A DNA stretch of 64,000 nucleotides from Branchiostoma floridae (Eukaryota; Chordata; Leptocardii; Amphioxiformes; Branchiostomatidae), in assembly GCF_000003815.2 (NCBI RefSeq), contig NC_049980.1:2988660-3052659 (forward strand). Reading direction: 5' to 3'. Position 1 is the stretch's first letter, and every line of letters begins with the position of its first letter. The notes beneath the pieces were generated by a model, which was not told where the DNA came from, ran no database searches, and worked only from the letters and a program-made list of their open reading frames with translations. A program made the position numbers and the translations under genes. Below are positions 12,601 to 24,600 of the stretch, in pieces.

Positions 12601-15600
12601 CGCGAAAAGTATAGACATGCTAAACGCTGCTAAACGCCCGGTTTACTAAAGGGTCGCATTTAAGAAAGTGTGTGCGTATATAAGGGTAATACTCCGTGTA
12701 CGTTTTACATGAAACCATGTCTCTAACATATATTGTGCAACAAGCGGGATTTCAATGCAACGTTGACCAAACCAAGCCCCAAACCACCAGGGTTCGCGCA
12801 GGCGCAGTACGTTCCGGTGACGTGCTGTAAGGAAGGTAACTAGATTTAGTAACCTTTCTTCAGCCAATCAGAGTGCGCCATTTCCATGACCCCAATATTT
12901 GACCCCAAATCAAGATGGCCGCCAAAACCAGGAAGATCCAGGAACTTTGAGGAAGTGGTTGACACATGATGAAATCTGTTTGCTTTTTGTCTTTTGGTAC
13001 ATTACCGTTTCATATTGTTACTTCCATTTTTTGTGTGTCTGTGTGCCTATCTGAGTGTGTGTTTAAGTTTCCGAATATTTCTGGTTAGGATAACTTTAGT
13101 ACCTCTGGATAGAATGTTAATACTAGATGGGAGAGGTGCCCTACTATCAATATTGTAGTATTTACTTCATTAGTAATAGACTTATTACATGTAATAGACT
13201 TTATAGTAAATACATCGAACAATGTTTATTTTTGACACTCATGTTGATAACATCAATAAAAACATTTATGTACATCGGAATTTTAAACTTATTACACTCC
13301 TCATCTTGTAGTCCTTGTTCTGTTATGCATACTACATGTACTAGTATATGTTGAGGCTTTCACACAAAACTTGGACCATATAGTCATATAAATATAAATT
13401 TAATTATTTAATTTAATATAATAATTTAATATATTAAAAAACAGGTAGTGTGCGAAGGTCACAAAGCACTGTCTTAGAGTCTCTATTGATTAAACATCCT
13501 CACACAACATCCATGTATCAACATTAACTTTTGCCTTTTTGGTAGCATAACATTGAGGAACATAGTCATACAAATATAAATGATGTACAAAACAGATACC
13601 ATAGGGCACTGGTAACTTCATTTAGTCCTAACACAACATATCCACATAAACTTTTGCCTCTTATGGTGATATAACACTGAGGACCGTAGTCATACAAATA
13701 TAAACCAATAAAATTAGGGAACTTTATATGGTCCCTACACAACTTACAGTATCTTCATTAACTTTTGCCTCTTTGACAGCACAACACTGAGGTAATTCTT
13801 ATATCTAACATTACATAAACAAAGGTAATTTGTGACAGACTAATTAGGTTGGCAGATGGATCAATCCTAACGAGGTTCAGAAACTGCTCCATATGATGTA
13901 CCACATTATTGGTAAGTGTTGTTGTCACTTCCACATAGTCTGAATCTTCTTTTCAGTTGGTAGCAGTGGTCCATTTTGTCACCTATGGGCAAGCACAATA
14001 TTTCAGAATGATTGTCACATTTTGAGTGGCATACAAACCCTGCCACAGTAGTCCTACCATCACATATTATCATACATGTCAATGCCTAGTCATGTCTGCA
14101 GAATATTTACTAACACACAAATCTACCTACAAATTACAACAGACTAAGTCCAGCAAAATAGACATTAAAGTACAGCATTTTTACAAATACTAGTAAAAGG
14201 AACAACCAAACTCCATGCATGCGTGAACCCATCCCCAAAATACTGAAGACTAAAATGTCCTTAAAAAAATCATTCAAGTCATCAATTTTGTCGCCACAAT
14301 GATCTCAAAAGTCACACATATTTCATGATTGTGTCAAAATGATATGCAATTGAAAATTACAGATAAAAAACGGCAGGACTCATGCCCATAGCGATCTCTG
14401 CAGAACAACGCCCCCCTCCCCACCTTTAGCCATTATCGCTAAAATTGCGGCTTGTACCCGTTCAAAAAAGGAGGAAATTTTCTAGAACACCATCAGCCCC
14501 AAACCAACAATGTAGAAGCATGGTGGAGACTTTGATTCATTCAAGAAAATTTGTAGATTTGGTTTAACCCGCCGCGAAAGGCAAATAAAATCATTTTTTC
14601 TACGAAGAAACAACCCGCAAGTGTGCAAATGTCCGTGCACTAACAACACGGCTGGCTGTCCCCGACCAAGCAACTGGTCAACTTCAAAAACTCAAAAATT
14701 CTTTGCATCGCAAGACAAACAAAGACAAAATGGCGGAATCGACTCACGACACCCCAAACAATCACGGAAAAACAACAAAAACTACGACAAATTCCATGAA
14801 AATAACAAGTTAGACCAGTCAAATCACATGAAAAAATGAAGAAATGGACCGCTTACCCGACGATTTGGCCGCCATTCCGGCCAGAAATTGTTGATTCTCG
14901 TGGTTTTTCGCCGATCAAAATTGGCTTCAGCGCTTTGCCCTTGTTTCCACAAGGGTTCTACAAGACGGATATGACGTATTTTGACCTTTGAACTGTTCTC
15001 CAAGCAGATATAGAGCCAAAATTGGCATTGAAAATGAACGGAGAGATAGCTTGGCATGGAAGGATCGGGTCCGCGGGAAAAGACGTCATGGCCCGGAGCA
15101 CACGCTGATTGGCTGAAATTGGCTGAAGGAAGGTTACTAAATCTAGTTACCTTTCCTACTGTAGTACTAGTTGCATAAATTACATATTTCAAAGACTGCC
15201 TATGACTTTCACATGTATAGAACTATCAATAATTAACTATTCCTTCATTAATTTCATTTGATATTTTTATATTTACATGGATGTTGTTCAGTTTATTTGT
15301 ATAGCAATGGACACAGACTTTTCTTCAAAGCAAAGCAGATCAGGATTTATCTCCACAATACAAAATATAGCAATATACAACAAAATGTAGTTCACAACAA
15401 CCTGAAAAAAGGTATGTAGCACAAACATGGCATTGCTTGTTACACAAAGTGGCCTGAAATAATTTGATTTAGCCGATTTCCTGCACCACTGACTTACAGT
15501 GCCAGAGCCGCCAGATGGACAGCACATGGGCCAGGCACCGCAGCAGTGAGAAGAGGAGCATGGGAAGGGTGTAGGACAGCCACACCAGGAAGGGGGGGAG

Positions 15601-18600
15601 TACAGGCAGCAAGTACATCACTGAACACACCCAAACATGGTACGATCCATGATGGGGAGAGTCCAACAGTGATGGGGGAGGTGGTGAGAGATGGAAAACA
15701 AGTGGGTTATAAAGTAAGGAAACATAGTAAGTAAGAATGTAGAAGAAATTAGAGCCAACACAATCTAAGGATACAAAAGACAGGAATACTTTTGAGTTAA
15801 CTTGGAGAAGAAATATGTTAAGTAAGGCGAGAGGAGTGTTACCGTATTTTTTCGAATAATATTGACACCCCAATTAAATTACGCACCCCTGATTTGGGGC
15901 CAGTCTCAGACAGATCTGTGGGACTGAAAGGTAAAATGGAAAAACTCAAAATACAGTTTACACCCCTTCTTGACCAATTTTGAATAGACCCTGAACTGGA
16001 TGAATTCAAATTTATCAAAATCCCACTGCCAATTTGCCTCTACAAACTTGTGAAATGCCTGCTGCAACTTATGAAATTCACTAAAAAATGAACTGATAGA
16101 AAAAAATCAGCTAGTACATCTAACTGGAGGAAACAGTTCAACATGTCGGGGTCACTAACTCATAAAGATTGTACATGTATGTGAAAGGGACAAGAAGACA
16201 CAAGAAGAAGAAGGATTGTATGCAAGTGTCACTTTTAAGTAAATCATGTTTAGACAGTTCCTCTGCTAAGACAACACCAATATGTATGTTTTACATCCTT
16301 CTGAGAAGGATAGCTCCACCTTGCTTTATTTTAGGCTCTTTTATCCATACAATGACCTCAATGTACCCACCCTACTTTGGCAACAACTTGTAGCACTTTT
16401 TCAATTTTGAAAAGTTTAAAAGTGTATACTTTATTGGAGAAAATACGGTAATTGAAATGTACAAGGAAGAAACAACACAACCATGTACACGCAGATGCAC
16501 AAAGTACATGTGGCATGAAACTTGAAAGGCCAGCATGATGAATGCAGCAGTACGAAATGCAGAATACAGATACTCCACAAAACAGCTTCATTTGTAGCAA
16601 AATGGACCATTGTTTTGGATATCGTTCACACATACTGAATTAGGTCCATGAAAAGGGACTAACCCCGTACTCAGTCCCTCTTATATAACATCCTTTGGGC
16701 AAGAAGTACAGAGTTAGCAGAATGCAGCAAAAATGGAAGAGCACACGACCACTTTAACATACTATCAAGTTCTTACCAAATCGTGGGGACCCCTCCTCCT
16801 CACTGCTTTCATCTTCATCTGAGAACCGTGCCCGCAGACCCTTACGGTTTACTGGCTTATTTTCTTTGTCGTCTTCTTCACCATCGCTGTCAGGTTCTGC
16901 CAACGATGGAGTTTTCACCTTGATGATAGGGGGCATCGCTGACTGCCCAGCCATGTCTCTTCTGTCCTTGTCAGGGCCCAATGACACAGCAACATTTTTC
17001 AGCTGGTCCTCCAGGGTCTGTATCAGGGCAGACACTTCAGCACTGGAAAGTTCAGCAACAGGTGTCAGTACAAAACCCCGTTGAAAGATGAATTTTTTTA
17101 TCAGACACTTGAGTGATGCATCGTTGTAGAATCAGTTTTTAAACATGTTCTGCTAAGTCCTGGTGCAGTAGAGAAAGTCAAAACAACACTAACTGCCTCT
17201 GTTTACTTCACAGATCACAGCCAACAGGCCAGAAAATAAGTTTAGGAGCTATGGTGCCCATATTACAAACATGCTATTTTGACAGAAGATTGTATCACAT
17301 TTGATCCACATAATACTATGGCCTTTAAAATTGATAAAATTAGCGCATAAAAAACTTCAATGAAATTTCCATTATCTAATTTGCACCTCCAGTACAATCC
17401 TTCCATTCTTCTGAATCTTCATACCTTACATGGGCACACCCACACCTCCAGTACAGTCCTTCCATTCTTCATCCCTTACATGGGCACACCCACACCTCCA
17501 GTACAATCCTTCCATTCTTCATCCCTTACATGGGCACACCCACACCTCCAGTACAATCCTTCCATGCTTCTGAATCTTCATCCCTTACCTGGGCACACCC
17601 ACACCTCCAGTACAATCCTTCCATTCTTCATCCCTTACATGGGCACACCAACACCTCCAGTACAATCCTTCCATGCTTCTGAATCTTCATCCCTTACCTG
17701 GGCACACCCACACCTCCAGTACAATCCTTCCATTCTTCCCTTACATGGGCACACCAACACCTCCAGTACAATCCTTCCATGCTTCTGAATCTTCATCCCT
17801 TACATGAGCACACCCACACCTCCAGTACAATCCTTCCATTCTTCATCCCTTACATGGGCACACCAACACCTCCAGTACAATCCTTCCATGCTTCTGAATC
17901 TTCATCCCTTACATGGGCACACCCACACCTCCAGTACAATCCTTCCATGCTTCTGAATCTTCATCCCTTACCTGGGCACACCCACACCTCCAGTACAATC
18001 CTTCCATTCTTCCCTTACATGGGCACACCAACACCTCCAGTACAATCCTTCCATGCTTCTGAATCTTCATCCCTTACATAGGCACACCCACACCTCCAGT
18101 ACAATCCTTCCATTCTTCATCCCTTACCTGTACACACTCACACCTCCAGTACAATCCTTCCATTCTTCATCCCTTACCTGGGCACACTCACACCTCCAGT
18201 ACAATCCTTCCATTCTTCATCCCTTACCTGGGCACACCAACACCTCCAGTACAATCCTTCCATTCTTCATCCCTTACCTGGGCACACCAACACCTCCAGT
18301 ACAATCCTTCCATGCTTCTGAATCTTCATCCCTTACATGGGCACACCCACACCTCCAGTACAATCCTTCCATTCTTCATCCCTTACCTGTACACACTCAC
18401 ACCTCCAGTACAATCCTTCCATTCTTCATCCCTTACCTGGGCACACCCACACCTCCAGTACAATCCTTCCATTCTTCATCCCTTACCTGGGCACACTCAC
18501 ACCTCCAGTACAATCCTTCCATTCTTCATCCCTTACCTGGGCACACCCACACCTCCAGTACAATCCTTCCATTCTTCATCCCTTACCTGGGCACACCCAC

Positions 18601-21600
18601 ACCTCCAGTACAATCCTTCCATTCTTCATCCCTTACCTGGGCACACTCACACCTCCAGTACAATCCTTCCATTCTTCATCCCTTACCTGGGCACACCCAC
18701 ACACCTCCAGTACAATCCTTCCATTCTTCATCCCTTACCTGGGCACACCAACACCTCCAGTACAATCCTTCCATTCTTCATCCCTTACCTGGGCACTGAG
18801 CGAACCCTCTCCTTCGGTGGTTTGGCAGGTGCAGCTGTTTCCTTCTCCTCCTCTTCTTCTTCCTTTCTTCCCTCCATCTCATTGGTAGGTTGATCAGCTT
18901 TCTTAAACTGCATCTCTGGTACCACCTGGTCTGTATCCCTAGCATCCTCTTCCCTTCCTTCTACTTTGGCTGGGCTTTCCTGTAACACAAAGGTACGGAA
19001 TGTTTAAGAGATGTTTATGTGTATGTATAAGGATTGCATTATGTATTGGCACATTAACTGGGCACTTGCCAGGTTAGAAAGAACAGAAGCATTTAAGAGT
19101 TTGAGCAAATTCCAAGCAACCTCCACAAACTGTTGCATTTCATTCCTTTAACATGTGAACTTCTTCAGGACAGTTTCAAATTAAGGGCACCTTTTCTCTG
19201 CAGTCAGAGGCTTTAGTCAGGGAATCTATGAAACAAAGCTACCTATTTGCATTAAGACAAGAATGTGGTGATGTGCCCCAGTACTACATGCATTAGTTTT
19301 CTTTGTCATACAAATGGTCATCTCATTCTGTCTAGAATGATTTTAATGTAGACATCACTGTCACATACTGTTATATTGAATACAGGAATGAAAGAATTGT
19401 TTTCTGCGACACCAGGTTTTATCAATTCATCTTACTTGCTTTATCATGTATGGTACTCAAATGTGAAAATGTAGGTATCTTTTTTTTGCCACCTTTTTTT
19501 TTGTCCATACATATTACAACCGTAGTCTGTAAGGGGGATGTAATCCATAAAGTTTACTTACTGCAGCCTAAACTGTACTTTACTGCTCATGATAATTGGC
19601 TTTTGCATTATAAAGTTTAACAGACTTCGGCAAATGGCCTTGATAAAGGTAGATAAAGGGTTGCTATTTCTGTCTTATATAATAGACAAATACGCTACTT
19701 ACCGCAGGACGTTTGGGTAGGCTGAAGCCAACTCTTTTTGGTGGTATGGGTGGGGAGGGCTTGTGTTGGACTATTGCTGTGGGTGGGGCAGGGCTGTCTC
19801 CTCCCTCTGGGGTGGGGAGGACAGCAGGCAGGGGTGGGGCAGCTAGAGGAAAGGGAATAACATACAGTGATATTGTTTACCTATCATATAACACATTACA
19901 AAAAATTGAATTATAAGTATCCTCCATCAGAAAAGAAAACAATATCAAGTACGGGTAGGTCATGCATAAGTCTTTTGATGTTTTCAACAAAGCTTAAGTA
20001 TAATGTTGATTCATCTTAATCTTACAAAAATTCACCTTTTAGTACATACATACTTCATTATGTAAATTCTATGCAAACTAAAATCAATGTTCTGTACAGT
20101 TACAACTTTGCTTTAGACTGTGGCCTGTAATCAAAACCACTTTTCTGTAAAGCATAAGGCCATGTTGGTTTGATTATATGGATGACATCCGCACATGCAA
20201 AAAAAACATTTTTTCATTATTTGCACGCTCGCATCAGTTTTGGAATCCCAGATGATGTCATTCATATAATCAAATCAACATGGCATAAGCTGTATGAAGA
20301 TACTAGTACTTTCAAACACTTACGGGTTTCTTCACAGTTTGTGACTGCACCATTAGCAATGTGGGGGGAGGCAGCATCCCCTCCTGCTGCCTCAGGAGTC
20401 TCTTCCACTGTGGTAAGGGGGGTGTTCCTGGTGGCATCTGAGGCTCCAGCTTCCTGAGTTGCTTGTGGAACTGCACCATCTCCTGTTGATGGAGGAGGAA
20501 CAACAGAGACTTAAGAAACCTGGAAGGGAGGGGGTTACTTATAGGAGATTGTTAGCTACAGCTTTCTGCACTTTCTTGTTCTCCTTTTCCCCTTCATTTC
20601 ATAGTTATGGTATTTTCTTGATTAAAGTACACACTTTTTAAAACTTTTCAAAATCCAAAACGTGTTGAAAGTCATTGATCATCATCAAGGCCAGTTTATG
20701 TTGCCATTGAATGTTCTGACTACTGCCATTCTGTGATTGTCTGCCATCACAGAGCCTGCATTACTTCAGATGACATGCACATGAATCTAGAAATGCCTCT
20801 CTGAGATTCTAATGACATAATTGCCTTATGCCTTTAAATCCACTTAAAAGCACATCTAACACTCCCAACATGGAAAAACAGACGATAAACCTGATAGTGA
20901 GTGTGGGAGTTATGTCATGCTACAATAATTTCACTCGTCTTTCGCTAGAAGTCTGGAATGAATGGACCCTTTTAGCCGAACGCCATATCGAACAAATAGA
21001 ATCCCCTATTCTATTTTGAATACTCAGTCAAAAACAGCCCTAGCAGGACAGGAATGTGAGCGTATATGAAAATAGTCACCAATGTTCACCCATAGCAACT
21101 TAATTCTTTGATTGCTTTGACCAAAAAAACTGACCTATATAACAAATACTTAAGGCATTATTCCCAACATACATCAAACCCTATGGGTCTGCATGAATGG
21201 GAAATACTGGATTATATTCATAAATGGTTCATTTATTTGTTCAACAGTGTGATTAAGTTTCACAAATTTGGTTGATTTTGTATTCATACAGATATACTAT
21301 AGTCTATTAGAAAATAACACTCTCCTCTGGAGTTCAGCATGCCCTCACATTTATGGAAGTTCAAAGAGAGTTCTATACCTTCTGTATCCTTCAGCACCCC
21401 TCTCTTCACTAGATCCTCTCGTGTGGAACGCATGGAAATCTTCCTCTCCAAAACTACAGAATTATACAAACATGGAAAAAAAACAAGCTTGTTATAAGAC
21501 CAACACATAACATGGACTAAAGAACAGCTTCCAGTAATTCAACATCAACATGTAGGAAGCCAAACACTGGGGAGAGTTGGATGAGAAGTTTGAGTCAAAG

Positions 21601-24600
21601 CACAGGGTCACATTTTTCAGCATGAGAATTTTGTACAGTAACTGCACATTTTTTTTACCTATTTCAGGAAATAAATTTTTTTCCTGCACTTTCTAAATTG
21701 ATTTGAAGATGATCACACCTTTGGAAGCTTGTCAGACAATCAGTTCCTCTAAATCTGAGGCACTTACAATTACTGTAGGATGTTCGAATTATACATGTAT
21801 GATAAAAAATGTCTCTAACGGGGGCCGCCCTAAGATGTTACGCTTTTTTACGTGCTCAAACTCACGGCGCTCCATCACTACTTGTCAAAGAGTGGTCAAG
21901 TTTTTTAACGCATTAATCTAAAGACCATACTTTGATAAGGAATGCATTCACACAGCTCATGAACCCTTCACCCTCCGCGTTACAACTGACAAACACCGAG
22001 GACGTTCTGGTGAATATAACTTCCGATTTTGAGCTGCATTAGACAGTGCGCCCTAACTTGGCACGCTTTTGTAATTTGCTCTCTTCGGAAGCTGGTGACC
22101 AATTTAGATAAACATAAATAAAAATTCTAATCTTATGACATTTTCACGAAAATGCACCAAGTCTTTCCCGTGGCCTTTTGTCGTGCTCCTCACACACAAT
22201 ACCGCTAGATGGCCCTTATGCTCTCCATGTTTCCAGCTTTTTGATTGGCCCAAAGTCTTTCTTTCTCGGGGACACGTCACAGGTGAACCTGTCAGCAAAA
22301 TGCTTGCTCAAACTGGTATGCAATGAAAATGCAGATGACAAACCGCCCTGTGCAACCAAACATAATAAGGTAAAAAATGGCCTCTATGTAATGTAAAATC
22401 TCCCAGCATAGTGGGGAGGGCAATGGCATGTCACGCTGGTGAATGCGGGATCGCGTCCCGCTGTACACATTTTTTTTCTTCTTCTTTTTCACATTCGTAT
22501 GTTTCACATGCCTTTTTCAATTTTTTTAAACCCGCACTTAAAAGACGTCCCAAAAGGCGTTCAGACTGACGGTCCGTGTGGGGAGGGGGGTCCGCCAACC
22601 ACACCGGCTCAAATATCGACGATGTCTGTCGCCCACGGTGTTGGTAAAATTTGGAGGCTACCGGACTTGAACCTGAATCTCTGGACTCGATTCCGGACCT
22701 GAACCTGATCATGACTTTCAGCTTAGGTACAGCACTACTGTAGGGGGCACATTATGGTATACTATTGTGTGCGAGTAGCTTGACAAAAGGCCACGGGGAA
22801 GACTTACTGCATTTTTGCGAAAACGTTGCCTTTCTACTTTAAAAATGTTATTGTATAGCTTACAGCTTAATTACCCCCGTGTAGACCCTCTTTTCAGACT
22901 GGACAGGATTTTCCTCTGTCTGGGCTGGACAGGGTTTTTCAAAAACCCAGCAAGTTGGCTTTATAGCTGAATTTGTGAGTTTTTGATCAAAAGTGTTTGT
23001 AGACTACTTTTCCAGGAACCAAAAGGAACAAAACTTGACACATTTATTAACTGTTTAAACTTAAAGGCCAAGATGTGCGGTAAGTTTGATTCCTCTCAGT
23101 TATTGGGAAAATAGGCTGCAGAAACTTTTAATAAACACATTGCAAATTCCATGACCCTAACGACTGCTTATACATCACTCTACACTAGCAATGAAAAAAG
23201 AAAAACTGATCGGAGTTGAACATAAGCCTGTGGCTTATATTAAGTTATAGGGAAATGCAGCTTATTACATGTGCAGGTTCAGCCTCCTACAATAGCCACA
23301 AAATGGGTTAAGGAAATTCATGTTAACTGGACCTCACTTTTCTTCTAACTGGATTCCAAGGGTGTGGTCATCTTGAAATCAGCTTGAATAATGGACAACA
23401 AATGAACAATAAAATAATGGACAACAAATTTAGATATTTCACTCTCAAGAGGACTTTTTGCCAAATTTCAACTCATTTGATTAAAAAATGAGTTTGCTGG
23501 GAAACCACTTGCATTACTATTTGACTCACAGTCCTACAACAAATTGAACAAGGCTACATTCCAGTTTCCAAGCTGTTGCAACTCAGAAGGTTACCGGGTG
23601 GAACAGCTTCCAACACTCAACACAGAAATGAGGGCCCCAATGGGGGGGTCCCGACAACGCTCTACGCTAAATTCTGATGGCCGGCCAGGTATTACGCTGA
23701 ATTCAGGAAGCCTCTCTACGCTCTACGCTAAATTCGAAAGCTTCCCTAAACATTATGCAGAACTCATCATCGAGCGACTAAGCGTTTCTGTCAAAGATGG
23801 TACAAAAGTTGAGTTAAAACCGGCGGCAGAGGCGGCGGCAGCAAATTTCTAACGCGGGGGCGCAATATTGCTGACCGAATTTTTATCATCTTGAGCGCCG
23901 AAGGTGCGACAATCTTAGGGGGGTCCGGGGGCATGCTCCCCGGGAAAATTTTGAAATCTTGACCCTCTGAAGACCCTATTTCCTGCATTTGAGGGGCAAC
24001 TTTTTCTTGCAGACTAGAAATGAAAACAGAACTGTAGTGGATGTCACTTGAAGACAGAAGGAAAATGTCTAGACTTTGCATGATGTACAAAATGACCAAT
24101 AAACTAGTGGACGTACCGACTGATGAGTATTTAATACCAGCTCAAAAAAGAACAAGAATCAGTCACCAACCTAGGATCAATGTGTTCAAAAATTCGTATT
24201 TTCCCAGAACTATCGTAGAGTGGAATTTGTTATCACCAAGCACAGTAGGGGCATCTTCTCTGGATCATTTTTTAAGAACGCTTGCAGATAGATGTGCAAA
24301 AGTTAGGTGTGACGGGTCGTTCAGTGTAATATAACCAGCTCAGCTGCCGCGCCGCGTGCCTGCGAAGCTGGTTCGTTACGCCGAAGGGCGGTTATACCGG
24401 TTATATAAAAAAGATTAGATACAGATACAGACTAGGCAATACTTAATGCCGCCAAAAACAGTTACTCAATTGAGCAACTGGATATGATTTTGCTGGAGTA
24501 ACTGTTTTTGGCGTATCTTATTACCTGGATGTCTAACCTTCATCGACGAATCTTTAATGCCATTTCTATTAAAAATACAGTTTTTAAGTTTTTGAGGACG

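Larger units (their letters stand above)
12562..15161. mobile_element. 2.6-kb non-autonomous DNA element with TA flanks
   Basis: The termini are inverted: CAGTAAGGAAG..GTAACTAGATTTAGTAACC on the left (interrupted by a nested insertion) and GGTTACTAAATCTAGTTACC..TTTCCTACTG on the right, with TA on both sides. 'CAGCCAATCAG' and 'CTGATTGGCTG' extend the pairing. I see no long transposase frame; small frames at 14482-14822 are not recognisable. Confidence 0.7.

Noticed and set aside
17379-18788. CRISPR-like array
   Set aside because: Direct tandem units with no unique spacers, in an intron of an animal gene.
17360-18893. Long plus-strand frames of 100-248 codons with [12 protein letters not shown]-type repeats
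   Set aside because: They are translations of the 50-bp minisatellite. Real coding evidence (phase, splice sites, family match) is on the other strand, outside the array.
20312-20503. Frame with [20 protein letters not shown] as the PHACTR exon 4 reading
   Set aside because: It leaves the wrong phase at the donor, and exon 5 would then contain an in-frame TAG. The alternative frame joins both neighbours exactly.
22431-22712. Minus-strand 93-codon frame as a gene
   Set aside because: It overlaps the degraded hAT terminus and low-complexity T-rich sequence, with no recognisable domain.
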